Shown one piece after another: positions 6,921-14,876 of a stretch of DNA of 37,564 nucleotides (positions within the stretch are counted from its first letter, which is position 1; each line of letters opens with the position of its first letter). The DNA lies in contig JAUIDF010000003.1 of the NCBI GenBank assembly GCA_030429125.1, forward strand, positions 1-37,564. The letters run 5' to 3'. Position numbers and translations under genes: made by a program. The notes under the pieces were generated by a model, which saw only the letters and a program-made list of their open reading frames with translations, ran no database searches and had not been told where the DNA came from. Source of the DNA: Gammaproteobacteria bacterium. GTDB taxonomy: Bacteria; Pseudomonadota; Gammaproteobacteria; Arenicellales; CAJQKF01.

Positions 6921-8798
6921 TTGACCCGGGCGTGCGACCAGGCGAGCAACCTGCTTGCCTTTTGCCTGACGCTCACCGCGGCGGCCTGGGCGGCGGACGT
7001 GCCGCGGATGCTGCGCTGGCCGCTGTACACCGAGCAGTTCCTCGGCGCCATGCTCGGTCTTGCCCTCGGTCTCGTCTTCCTGCGTGTGCGTGTCCGCGGC
7101 CCGGTCGGCCCCGCGCCGCCATGGTACGACATCGTCGCGGCCGGACTCGGCCTCGGTGCCGGCGCCACCATCGCCGTGGCCTATCCCGAGCTGTCGCTCG
7201 AACTCGCCTACCAGCCGACACGCGGCGTCGCGCTGGCGGTGGTGCTACTGGTGCTGATCCTCGAGGGACTGCGTCGCGTGGCCGGATGGTCGCTTACCGT
7301 TATCGTCATCGGGTTCATCGGCTACGGCCTGGTCGGCCACCTCGTCCCCGGCCGGCTGGCAGGGCGCGATCTCGCCATCGAACGCATGCTGACCCAGCTG
7401 CTGCTGGACACCAACGGCCTGCTGGGTACGCCGCTGGTGATCGCTACCACCGTCGTCGTTGCCTTCGTGCTCTTCGGTCATGTGCTCAATCGCTGCGGCG
7501 GCGGCGCCTTCTTCACCGACCTGTCGCTGGCGCTGATGGGCCGCTACCGGGGCGGGGCGGCGAAGATCGCCATCGTTGCCTCCAGTATCTTCGGCTCGAT
7601 ATCGGGCAGCGCGGTGTCGAACGTCGCCACCACCGGCGTCATTACCATCCCGCTCATGCGCCGTGCCGGGTTCAGCGGTGCCACGTCGGGGGGCGTGGAA
7701 GCCGTGGCGTCTACGGGCGGTCAGCTGATGCCGCCGATCATGGGCGCATCGGCGTTCCTGATGGCCGAGTTCCTGCAAGTGCCCTACACGGACGTGGTCG
7801 TCGCGGCGCTGGTGCCGGCGCTGCTCTACTACCTGGCCCTGTTCGTGCAGGCCGACCTGCGGGCCGCGCGCGCGGGCATTGCCGCGGTGCCTGCGTCACA
7901 GATACCGCCACTTGGCGCCACGCTGCCGTCGGCATGGTTCTATGCCGCGCCGTTCGTCGTCCTCATCGCCACGCTCTTCTTCCTGAACTATCCGCCGGCC
8001 AAGGCGGGACTCGGCGCGGCCGCGGTGGTCGCGCTGCTCGGCTTCCTGTCGAGGCGCAAGGGGCGGCGCCTGGGCCTGGTCGACATGCTGCGCGTGATTC
8101 GGGACGTCGGTTTCGCCGTGCTCGGCATCATCCTCATCACGGCCGCCGCGGGGCTGATCATCGGTGTGCTCAATCTGTCAGGACTGAGCTTTGGCCTGAC
8201 GCTGGTGCTGGTCGAACTCAGCCAGCACAGTCTGCTGCTCCTGCTGATGGTCGCGGCGCTGGTGTCTATCGTCCTCGGCATGGGCATGCCGACCATCGGC
8301 GTGTACGTGTTGCTGGCGGCGCTGGTGGCACCGTCGATGGTCGAACTCGGCATTGAGCCCATCGCCGCCCACCTGTTCGTGCTGTACTTCGGCATGATGT
8401 CCATGATCACGCCGCCTGTCGCCATCGCCGCCTTCGCCGCCGCGAGCATTGCCGAGTCGAATCCCCTGCGCACCGCCTTCGAGTCGATGCGCTTCGGCTG
8501 GCTCGCCTACGTCGTGCCGTTTCTGTTCGTCGCCTCGCCGAGTCTCCTGCTGATGGGCGACCCGCAGCGAACGGCCGTCGCCGTGGCGACCTCGGTGGCG
8601 GGGGTGTGGCTGGTGTCGGTAGCCATGGCCGGGCACTTTTCGCGTCCGCTCGGTGCCGTCAACCGCCTCGCCTGGGCCGCCGCCGGCCTGGCCCTGCTGG
8701 TGCCCGCCGGCGGCTTCGCCGGCGCGGCGTGGTCCGACGCGGCGGGGGCGTTGCTCGGCGCTGTCCTGCTGTGGCGCGAGCGGCGCCTGGCGCGTTGA
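6921..8798 (+). CDS. TRAP transporter fused permease (DctQM-type, TAXI system)
   Basis: Inner-membrane TRAP permease in which the four-helix small subunit is fused to the twelve-helix large subunit, as is usual in TAXI systems. The product is about 625 residues and nearly all hydrophobic. Landmarks are GRYRGGAAKIAIVASSIFGS, GSAVSNVATTGVITIPLM, ASTGGQLMPPIMGASAFLMA, GMGMPTIGVYVLLAALVAPS and MMSMITPPVAIAAFAAASIA. The start is uncertain: the TTG at 6921 has no ribosome site, whereas a strong GGAGG at 6879-6883 sits 7 nt before an in-frame ATC at 6891, which would add ten residues. It pairs with the frameshifted binding protein upstream and ends 13 bp before the convergent cupin gene. Confidence 0.9.
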   Translation: MTRACDQASNLLAFCLTLTAAAWAADVPRMLRWPLYTEQFLGAMLGLALGLVFLRVRVRGPVGPAPPWYDIVAAGLGLGAGATIAVAYPELSLELAYQPTRGVALAVVLLVLILEGLRRVAGWSLTVIVIGFIGYGLVGHLVPGRLAGRDLAIERMLTQLLLDTNGLLGTPLVIATTVVVAFVLFGHVLNRCGGGAFFTDLSLALMGRYRGGAAKIAIVASSIFGSISGSAVSNVATTGVITIPLMRRAGFSGATSGGVEAVASTGGQLMPPIMGASAFLMAEFLQVPYTDVVVAALVPALLYYLALFVQADLRAARAGIAAVPASQIPPLGATLPSAWFYAAPFVVLIATLFFLNYPPAKAGLGAAAVVALLGFLSRRKGRRLGLVDMLRVIRDVGFAVLGIILITAAAGLIIGVLNLSGLSFGLTLVLVELSQHSLLLLLMVAALVSIVLGMGMPTIGVYVLLAALVAPSMVELGIEPIAAHLFVLYFGMMSMITPPVAIAAFAAASIAESNPLRTAFESMRFGWLAYVVPFLFVASPSLLLMGDPQRTAVAVATSVAGVWLVSVAMAGHFSRPLGAVNRLAWAAAGLALLVPAGGFAGAAWSDAAGALLGAVLLWRERRLAR

Positions 8799-8811
8799 CG
8801 TCGCGACAATC

Positions 8812-9216
8812 CTAGCCCGCCACGGGCCGGTGCTCGGTGCCCTCGCCGGCGGTAACGAACAGCATGCGCGAAGGCGCGGCGACGCGCGCGGTGTGCCAGG
8901 TGCCGCGAGGCACCACCAGGAAGGCGCCGCTGTCCGAGAGTCGCACGCTCTGTTCGCCGTCGACGTCGAGCACGAAGGTGACATCGCCGTCGATCAGGCA
9001 GACGATCTCGTCGCCCTCGGGATGGCGTTCCCAGCCCGACCAGTCGGTCTCGAATGCGTGCAGGCTGACGAGATACTCGTGGTGAAAGTCGCCCAGCTGG
9101 CCCGAGGTGAGGCGGGGCCAGAAGGTGTCGTCGACGGGCAGGGTCTCGATGGATGCGTCGGGGCGCAGGCGCGCGAAGGTGGCGGCGAGATGGTGCGCGG
9201 CGACCGTTGGCTTCAT
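8812..9216 (-). CDS. cupin-domain protein
   Basis: A 134-residue single-domain cupin. The first metal motif is around WERHPEGDE (H65, E70) followed by an IDGDV turn; the second is GAFLVVPRGTWHT with H108. These are the residues that usually hold one divalent metal in a small beta barrel. The frame is open to 9285, but the ATG at 9216 (MKPTVAAHHL) is the sensible start because upstream residues are compositionally odd and would run into the MscS leader. It is convergent with the TRAP permease and divergent from the MscS gene. Whether it is an enzyme or a binding protein cannot be told from sequence. Confidence 0.82.
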   Translation of the reverse strand: MKPTVAAHHLAATFARLRPDASIETLPVDDTFWPRLTSGQLGDFHHEYLVSLHAFETDWSGWERHPEGDEIVCLIDGDVTFVLDVDGEQSVRLSDSGAFLVVPRGTWHTARVAAPSRMLFVTAGEGTEHRPVAG

Positions 9217-9296
9217 GGTGTATCCCGATTGATTCGAAGTGTTCAAGGGTGGACTGTTATCATGCCCCGCTTTTCGCGGCAACACGGGGAGCGGAC

Positions 9297-10403
9297 ATGA
9301 CCGGCATCACATCGTGGCTCGAGCGATTCGGACTACAGTTCTGGATGGTCGAGGTCTTCCTCATCGTGCTGGCGACGTTGACCCTCGCGCTGGTCGCGAA
9401 AATCGTCCTGGCCCGGCTCGGCGGCCGGCTGGAGCGAACCAGGAACGCCTGGGACGACACCCTCGTGGATGCCTTGTCGCGCCCGGTGTCGGTGCTGATC
9501 TGGATACTCGGTCTGTCGCTTGCCGTCGAGGCCATGCAATTCGACCGTCCCGGCGTACTGCTGCAGGTCGTCGATCCGGTGCGCGAGGTGGGCGTCATCG
9601 TCGTCGCCGCGTGGTTCCTGATCCGCTTCATCAAGCGCGGGGAACAGCGCCTCGTCGAGAAGCGTGAGGCGAAGGGCGAGACCATCGACCGCACCGCCGT
9701 CGATGCCATCGCCAAGCTGCTGCGCCTGTCGGTGGTGATCACCGCCGTGCTGGTCATCCTGCAGACGCTGGGTTTCTCGATTGCCGGCGTGCTCACCTTC
9801 GGCGGTGTCGGCGGCATCGCGGTGGGCTTCGCCGCCAAGGACCTGCTGTCGAACTTCTTTGGCGGCCTGATGGTCTACCTCGACCGGCCGTTTTCGGTGG
9901 GCGACTGGATTCGATCGCCCGACCGCGACATCGAGGGCGTGGTCGAACACATCGGCTGGCGGGTGACGCGCATCCGCACGTTCGACAGCCGCCCGCTCTA
10001 CGTGCCCAATGCGACGTTCGCCAATATCGCGCTGGAGAATCCTTCGCGCATGCAGAACCGGCGCATCTACGAGACCGTCGGCATCCGCTACGACGACGCC
10101 GCGCGGATGCGCGTCATCGTCGACGACGTCACCGCCATGCTGAAGGCGCACGACGATATCGATCAGGGCAGCACCCTGATGGTGAACTTCGACGCGTTCG
10201 CCGCGTCCTCGCTGGACTTCTTCATTTACTGCTTCACGAAGACCACCAACTGGCAACGCTATCACGCCGTCAAGCAGGACGTGCTGCTGAAGACGCTGGA
10301 TATCGTCGAGGGCCACGGCGCCGAGTGTGCCTTCCCGACCTCGACGCTTCACGTGGCCTCGCTGGCGGTGCCGGACCACGCACCGACCGGCGAGTCCGCC
10401 TGA
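9297..10403 (+). CDS. MscS-family mechanosensitive channel
   Basis: A 368-residue inner-membrane channel that opens under membrane tension and releases solutes during hypo-osmotic shock. There are about five hydrophobic segments, more than the three of E. coli MscS, as in the YnaI/MscM-like branch. The pore-lining helix and the start of the beta domain are clear at residues 169-205 (GGVGGIAVGFAAKDLLSNF, then DRPFSVGDWI), and the beta/alpha cytoplasmic vestibule follows with YVPNATFANIALENPSR. The ATG at 9297 has a good GGGGAG at 9286-9291. The frame is open upstream to 9153 but only with shadow sequence. It is convergent with the DUF1127 gene. Confidence 0.93.
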   Translation: MTGITSWLERFGLQFWMVEVFLIVLATLTLALVAKIVLARLGGRLERTRNAWDDTLVDALSRPVSVLIWILGLSLAVEAMQFDRPGVLLQVVDPVREVGVIVVAAWFLIRFIKRGEQRLVEKREAKGETIDRTAVDAIAKLLRLSVVITAVLVILQTLGFSIAGVLTFGGVGGIAVGFAAKDLLSNFFGGLMVYLDRPFSVGDWIRSPDRDIEGVVEHIGWRVTRIRTFDSRPLYVPNATFANIALENPSRMQNRRIYETVGIRYDDAARMRVIVDDVTAMLKAHDDIDQGSTLMVNFDAFAASSLDFFIYCFTKTTNWQRYHAVKQDVLLKTLDIVEGHGAECAFPTSTLHVASLAVPDHAPTGESA

Positions 10404-10433
10404 GACGCGGCGCGGCCGGTGTCGAGACGGGGG

Positions 10434-10781
10434 TCAGGTACCCGCGCAGCATCCCGCCTTCGGCGCGTCGTTCGCCGCCAACACGGAACGCGTCGCGGTG
10501 TCCGCGTCGCCGGCGGCGGTGGCGAAGTGCCGTGCGGTCATGTCGCGGGCGACCCGGGGCACGTCTTCGCGAGCCAGGCCGATATCGTCGAGCGCTCTGT
10601 CACCGAGGCGGTAGAGGTCGTGCATCGCCGCGCGGACCATTCGGTACTGCTGTAGCGCGATGCGAAGGCGGTATAGCGTCGTGAGTGCGATGCGTCCCCG
10701 GTTCGACAAGCCCTCTGCCAGCCGGCGGGAGCGGCCCAGGGTTCGAGCGGTTTCGTTCGAGAGGAATGATGTAAGCCACAT
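10434..10781 (-). CDS. DUF1127 (YjiS-like) protein
   Basis: A small basic protein of 115 residues. Residues 38-80 form the DUF1127 domain, recognised by the arginine-rich helix and the pattern LYRLGDRALDDIGLAREDVP. Some DUF1127 proteins are small RNA-binding or stress and metabolic regulators; the role here is unknown. The start at 10781 is decided by a near-perfect AAAGGAGG (complement of 10789-10796), so the longer frame to 10871 is rejected. The C terminus (KAGCCAGT) carries a cysteine pair. It is divergent from the LysR gene 156 bp away, which may control it. Confidence 0.85.
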   Translation of the reverse strand: MWLTSFLSNETARTLGRSRRLAEGLSNRGRIALTTLYRLRIALQQYRMVRAAMHDLYRLGDRALDDIGLAREDVPRVARDMTARHFATAAGDADTATRSVLAANDAPKAGCCAGT

Positions 10782-10891
10782 GGCGAACCTCCTTTCAGGT
10801 TGGCGCCGGTCACCAGATGCGATAGGATCACTAAAGTATTTGGCTTCGGCATGGTGTATCGTGACGCCCAATTTTCCGCGTTTTGGTAGCG

Positions 10892-10921
10892 TTCACAAGC
10901 GAGAATTTCTGGCAATATAAA
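10892..10921 (+). promoter_or_regulatory. sigma70-type promoter of the GcvA-like regulator
   Basis: TTCACA (10892-10897) and TATAAA (10916-10921) are separated by 18 bp; each differs from consensus by one base. The predicted transcription start near 10928 leaves only about ten bases before the ATG at 10938, and no Shine-Dalgarno is present there, so translation may be nearly leaderless. Confidence 0.6.
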
Positions 10922-10937
10922 TTAGAAAATCTTTAAT
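10921..10937. promoter_or_regulatory. AT-rich imperfect palindrome, possible LysR autoregulatory site
   Basis: ATTAGAAAATCTTTAAT has ATTA...TAAT arms and an AT-rich centre, sits between the -10 box and the start codon of the LysR gene, and stands out in GC-rich surroundings. The size and symmetry fit a LysR-type recognition site (T-N11-A like). Binding is inferred only. Confidence 0.35.
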
Positions 10938-11858
10938 ATGAGCCGGAAGTTGCCACCACTCAACAGTCTGCGCGCCTTCGAGGCGGCCGCCCGTCACCTG
11001 AGTTTCTCCAAGGCGGCGGCCGAACTGCACGTGACGCCGGCGGCGGTGAGCCAGCAGGTCAAGGCGCTGGAAGCCCATTTTTCGATGCCCCTGTTCCGGC
11101 GCCTCACGCGCGCACTGCGCTTGACCGACGCCGGGCAGGCCGTCCTGCCGCTGCTTGGCGAGGCCTTCGACAAGCTGGCCGAGGCCGACCGCGTGCTGCG
11201 CCATCGGCGCGACGACGATTCGCTGGTGGTGAGCGTACCGCCGTCATTCGGCGCGAAGTGGCTGGTGCCCCGGCTCGGACGCTTTCGCCAGGCCTGTCCC
11301 GACTACGAGGTGCGGCTCGATGCCACGGATCGGCCGGCGGATTTCGCACGCGAATCGGTGGACCTCGCACTGCGCTACGGTCGCGGTCATTATCCCGGCC
11401 TGCATGTCGACTGCGTGCTGGAGGAGTTCGTCATTCCGGTGTGCGCGCCGTCGCTGCTCGAGGGTGAGCACCCGCTGCGCGAGCCCGCCGATCTCGAGCA
11501 CCATACGCTGATCCACCTGCACTGGACCGGCGAGCCCGAGGCGGCGCCGAACTGGCGCATGTGGTTGAATGCAGCGGGTGTGAAGGGCATCGACGTGGAG
11601 CAGGGGCCGCGCTACAGCATGGAGAGCATGGCGGCGCAGGCGGCACTGGACGGGCAGGGCGTGGCGCTGGTGTCGAGCGCGCTGGTGGTGGACGACATCG
11701 CGCGCGGCAACCTGGTTCGCCCGTTCCCGCAGGCGACACACGTGCAGAATGCATTCTGCTACTACTTCGTGTGTCCGCCGGCGCATCTCGCCCGTCCGGG
11801 CGTGGCGGCGTTTCGCGACTGGGTGCTGGAGGAGGCGAAGCGGTCGCCGACCGGTTGA
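10938..11858 (+). CDS. LysR-family regulator, GcvA-like
   Basis: A 306-residue DNA-binding regulator. The winged helix-turn-helix is at residues 6-65 (PPLNSLRAFEAAARHLSFS, SQQVKALE), with the exact opening of the GcvA subgroup. The substrate-binding half begins at about residue 90 with VVSVPPSFGAKWLVPRLGRF. Members respond to small metabolites and usually control an adjacent divergent gene, here the DUF1127 gene. Two further details are the near-leaderless promoter and the absence of a ribosome site. It ends 150 bp before the first repeat element, with only GC-rich hairpins in between. Confidence 0.9.
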   Translation: MSRKLPPLNSLRAFEAAARHLSFSKAAAELHVTPAAVSQQVKALEAHFSMPLFRRLTRALRLTDAGQAVLPLLGEAFDKLAEADRVLRHRRDDDSLVVSVPPSFGAKWLVPRLGRFRQACPDYEVRLDATDRPADFARESVDLALRYGRGHYPGLHVDCVLEEFVIPVCAPSLLEGEHPLREPADLEHHTLIHLHWTGEPEAAPNWRMWLNAAGVKGIDVEQGPRYSMESMAAQAALDGQGVALVSSALVVDDIARGNLVRPFPQATHVQNAFCYYFVCPPAHLARPGVAAFRDWVLEEAKRSPTG

Positions 11859-11887
11859 AGGCGACCGCCTCGCCGGGATGAGCCGGT

Positions 11888-11937
11888 CTGGCGTGTGTAC
11901 GCGCCAGCTTGTTCACGGGAGGCCGACCTTCGGTCGG
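11888..11937 (+). other. two GC-rich hairpins after the LysR gene
   Basis: The stretch between the LysR stop (11858) and the repeat element holds CTGGCG...CGCCAG (about 11888-11908) and CCGACC-ttc-GGTCGG (about 11923-11937). Neither is followed by a T run, so they are weak candidates for a terminator or transcript end. Nothing else is recognised in 11859-12006. Confidence 0.35.
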
Positions 11938-12006
11938 TCCGGGGCGTGTACTCGCCGCCCGGGTTCCGCCGCCATGCGCCGGGTGAACGACCCGCCGCGA
12001 GATCCC

Positions 12007-12185
12007 TCGGCCCGCCGGCACGATGCCGGCCGAGCGAAATCTCCGGCTGTTCTTCGCATCCCGCAAGGCGCGTTGAGGCATCATGGTGGTTCCCCGGCGA
12101 CGCCATGCAACGCTGTCGGGGCACCCTTGATCATGCAAGGGGCGCCCGCCAGCCTGCCGCGGATGGATCGTGTGAACGGGCCCTA
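12007..12185 (+). mobile_element. MITE-like repeat, copy 1
   Basis: First of three related ~180-bp repeats. The core (about 12060-12125) matches copies at 19021 and 21661: CAAGGCGCGTTGAGGC, ATGGTGGTT and ATGCAACGCTGTC. The right end, read on the reverse strand, is CTAGGGCCCGTTCACACGA, close to the perfect inverted end of copy 2. The left end is decayed and recognisable only by alignment (GGCCCGCC, CACGATGCC, GAGCG). An internal CCCTTG...CAAGGG hairpin is present. The terminal CTAG supplies the stop codon (TAG, minus strand) of the secreted-protein gene at 12183. No transposase is encoded, so the element is non-autonomous. Confidence 0.72.
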
Positions 12186-13640
12186 GTCGACGTCGTCGCG
12201 GGACACGCGGGTGACGGATGGCGCGTCGTGAAGGCGACGGCCGCCGAGTGCGAGGGCGGCACGCTTCATTTGCCTCGCGGCACTGCCGAATCCGCCGCGG
12301 CCGCTGCCCGGGGTGATGGTGCCGAAATCCGGGTCGTCGTCCACCGGCTGGCCGGCAAGGCCCAGGTCCGTGGGCACGGCGCCGGCCGGGGGCGCGCCGC
12401 GACCGCCGTCGGTGGAGTCGTCGACCGGCTGTCCCGCCAGCACGAGGTCGGTCATCCAGTCGGCGGGATCGGTTTGCACGGCCATCCGGGGGGCGTCGTC
12501 GTCGTCCACCGGCTGGCCGGCAATATCGACGGGCTTGGGCATTTCCTCGGCGAGCCGGCGCTGCTCTTCCTCGGTCAGGCTCGGCCTCGGGGCGCTGCCG
12601 GCGTCATCCGGGCGCGGCTTGTCGTCCTTGCCGAAGGTCTGCACCGGTTTCTTGCCGCGCTCGTAGCGCGTCAGCACGTAGTTGCCCTCGTCGTCGGAGA
12701 TCTTGACCCATACCACGTCGCCATCGGTCACGATGGTACCGGTTCGGGTGCCGGCCGGCGACGGCAGGTTGTCTCCGTCCATGCCGCCGGTCGACGCTTC
12801 GCCGTAGGTCATCTCGTAGTAGACCTTGGTGTCGTCGTTGGTGGTCTCGCCTTCGCTGTCGTCGCTCATGGCCATGCCGCGGCCCTTCCTGCCGGCTTCG
12901 CGCGCATCGTCAGGACCCGGCCCGCTGCCGGCGCCGTCGCCGTCGTCGCCGCCGAGCAGGGAGCGGCCGCTGCGCGGGTCGCGCGCGGCGACGTTTCGCG
13001 ATCCGGCGACGCCCTCGCCGGTGAGGGGGTTCGTGGCCGCCCGGGGCCGTGCCAGCGTGAGCGGATTGCCGGTCATGGGGTCGGTGGCTCCGACCCGGGG
13101 ACCGACGTCGGGCCCGAGGCCCGCCTGCTCGAGTTCATGCTTCGCCCTGATGCCGGCGAGCCGCTTCTCCAGGTGAGCAAGTCGTGGCAGCACCACTACG
13201 CCGCGGGGGACGGTTGCCGTCGGGGCGGCCGCCGCCTTGCGAGGCGTAACCACCTCGGCGTTCGGGTTCGCGAAGGCCCGGGGGGACGCGGCCCTGGCCG
13301 TCTTCGCCGGCCCGGCCGAACTTGCCGTCGCACCAGGCTTGTCGCGAGACGTCGTCGCCACCGGATGCAAGGTCTTTTTCGCCGGCGCCGGGTTCGCGGC
13401 GCGCATCGCGCGCTTCTTCTTCCCTACCGTCGCGGTGCTGCGGTCGACCGCAGTCGACCGGGGTTTCTTCGCCTCGATCCGGGGCGTTGCCGTCGGTATC
13501 GTCGCGATTCCGGGCAGGGATTTTTGTGCGACTGAAATGGTCGGCAACGTCTTTACCGTCGCCGCCGCGAAAGCGGCGCCGGTGAGCAGAAACGTGCTGG
13601 CTGCCGCGACGGCAGCGCAACGGCGTCGATTCCGGTGCAT
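12183..13640 (-). CDS. unrecognised exported protein with AGQPVDD repeats
   Basis: A 485-residue protein that I do not recognise. It has a basic N terminus and hydrophobic signal (residues 1-27, cleavage near AAFAA). Next comes a low-complexity Lys/Ala/Pro/Thr region (30-145), then two similar phrases DPMTGNPLT and ATNPLTGEG (187-210). A likely folded segment follows at about 270-330 (KVYYEMTYGE, GTIVTDGDVVWVKISDDEG, YVLTRYERG). The acidic C-terminal region has three AGQPVDD units near residues 374, 402 and 429, spaced 27-28 residues. The ATG at 13640 is preceded by GGGGGA. The acidic Asp-rich units could bind cations. Its TAG stop lies in the end of repeat copy 1. A long opposite-strand frame is a shadow. 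Confidence 0.68.
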   Translation of the reverse strand: MHRNRRRCAAVAAASTFLLTGAAFAAATVKTLPTISVAQKSLPGIATIPTATPRIEAKKPRSTAVDRSTATVGKKKRAMRAANPAPAKKTLHPVATTSRDKPGATASSAGPAKTARAASPRAFANPNAEVVTPRKAAAAPTATVPRGVVVLPRLAHLEKRLAGIRAKHELEQAGLGPDVGPRVGATDPMTGNPLTLARPRAATNPLTGEGVAGSRNVAARDPRSGRSLLGGDDGDGAGSGPGPDDAREAGRKGRGMAMSDDSEGETTNDDTKVYYEMTYGEASTGGMDGDNLPSPAGTRTGTIVTDGDVVWVKISDDEGNYVLTRYERGKKPVQTFGKDDKPRPDDAGSAPRPSLTEEEQRRLAEEMPKPVDIAGQPVDDDDAPRMAVQTDPADWMTDLVLAGQPVDDSTDGGRGAPPAGAVPTDLGLAGQPVDDDPDFGTITPGSGRGGFGSAARQMKRAALALGGRRLHDAPSVTRVSRDDVD

Positions 13641-13868
13641 GAGCGATCCCCCAACGGTTCGTGATTGTCGACCGGTGGGTCGCGCATCGTGCGCCGGCGG
13701 TTCAATCGACCGCTCGTGCCCCCGGTCGTGGCGACCTGAACCGGGAATGCCGTGCTGTGGTTGCGTGTGGTGCCGGCTCGTGTCGCGCCGGTCAAACCGC
13801 GTTGCGAGTCTTCGTCGTGGCGGCGAGGCGGCCGCGTGCCGACCGCGGTACGCCGTCGACCGGGCCCG

Positions 13869-14261
13869 CTAGGGGGACAGCAACTGCAGGCCGAGCGCGA
13901 TCACGCACAGCCAGCCCGCGGCGAACGCCAGCGTCCGAATCCAGGGAATGGCGAACGTGTAGGCGATGGCGTGAACCAGCCGCGCCCAGAAGTAAACCGC
14001 GCAGGCAAGTACGGTCGTCTCGTTGCTCACGGATGCCGCGTGGGCGACGAGCACCAGCGCGGCGAATACGACCAGGTTCTCGATCGCGTTGTAGTGAGCC
14101 GCCTTGAGTCGTTCCGCCCAGGGCGCCATGGGTTTCGGGTCGGTCGGGTAACCCACCGCGTCGATCAGTCCCCGTACCGCGATCATGTTGAGAATGTACG
14201 GTATCCACAGTACCGCCGTGAGCAGCGCAACCCAGCTGAGGTAAGTCAATTCCGCGGTCAT
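13869..14261 (-). CDS. MAPEG-family membrane protein
   Basis: A 130-residue protein with four hydrophobic segments. It carries the MAPEG signature region HYNAIENLVVFAALVLVAHA, followed by VYFWARLVHAIAYTFAIPWI and RTLAFAAGW. The family covers membrane glutathione transferases and eicosanoid enzymes; many bacterial members have no assigned substrate. The start is set at the ATG at 14261, which has GGGAG eight bases upstream; the GTG at 14270 overlaps that ribosome site and is rejected. It is a single gene, with 173 bp to the next gene on the other strand. Confidence 0.85.
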   Translation of the reverse strand: MTAELTYLSWVALLTAVLWIPYILNMIAVRGLIDAVGYPTDPKPMAPWAERLKAAHYNAIENLVVFAALVLVAHAASVSNETTVLACAVYFWARLVHAIAYTFAIPWIRTLAFAAGWLCVIALGLQLLSP

Positions 14262-14434
14262 GATTCTCACTCCCGTGTCGAGGTCACCACCTGGTTGGAG
14301 GGAACCTGAATGTTGTCACAGCCGCCCGGGACCGGCAACGGCGCGGCCGCTCCTGAACGCGCGGCGCGGGGTTGATATACTGGCCACGCTCGCGGACACT
14401 GCGTAGTCGATCGACGAATCCGCGACCACGAAAG

Positions 14435-14821
14435 ATGATGAAACCGATCCCGATTCCACGACTTGTCGCCGGGTGCCTTGCATTGTCGTTGCTGACCGAC
14501 GCCGATGTCGCTCGCGCCGACGGCGATTCGCTGGCCCAGGGTGCCGGCACACAGACCTGTCGCCAGATGTACGACCTATCCGAGAGCAAGTGGAACAGCA
14601 ACCGCAAGGTGGCGCCTTTTTACCAGAGCTGGTTCCAGGGCTTCCTGAGCGGCATGAACGTGGCCAACTTCGCCCATGTCACCCGGCGTGCACCATTCGT
14701 TGTCGGTTCGGGCGATCTGCGCGCATGGGTCGAATCGTACTGCGACGCCAATCCGCAGGAAGACTTGCTGACCGTCGCGGTGAAACTGTACTACTCGCGC
14801 AACGAGTCCCCGGCGCAGTAG
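14435..14821 (+). CDS. small exported protein with Rap1a/Tai-like pattern
   Basis: A 128-residue protein with a signal peptide ending near DVARADG (residues 1-28). The mature part has a cysteine in TQTCRQMYDL, an aromatic SWFQGFLSGMNVANF segment, and WVESYCDANPQEDLLTVAVKLYYS. The two cysteines probably form a disulfide. The pattern (Cys, a QGFLSG-like turn, then W-x3-YC-x2-NP) resembles periplasmic Rap1a/Tai immunity-like and related small proteins, but no type VI effector lies nearby, so an immunity role is not supported here. The start is ATG at 14435 (a second ATG follows at 14438) with only a weak ribosome site. It is followed by the large membrane protein gene 55 bp later. Confidence 0.62.
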   Translation: MMKPIPIPRLVAGCLALSLLTDADVARADGDSLAQGAGTQTCRQMYDLSESKWNSNRKVAPFYQSWFQGFLSGMNVANFAHVTRRAPFVVGSGDLRAWVESYCDANPQEDLLTVAVKLYYSRNESPAQ

Positions 14822-14876
14822 CCGCTCGCGCGACGCCTTTCGATCCCGCGCCGTCAGCGAACATCCGCGCCGCGTC

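Noticed and set aside
11895-13535. 546-residue plus-strand open frame
   Set aside because: It is antisense to the secreted-protein gene, which has a signal peptide and ribosome site; the plus frame is arginine/glycine-rich shadow sequence and runs through repeat copy 1.
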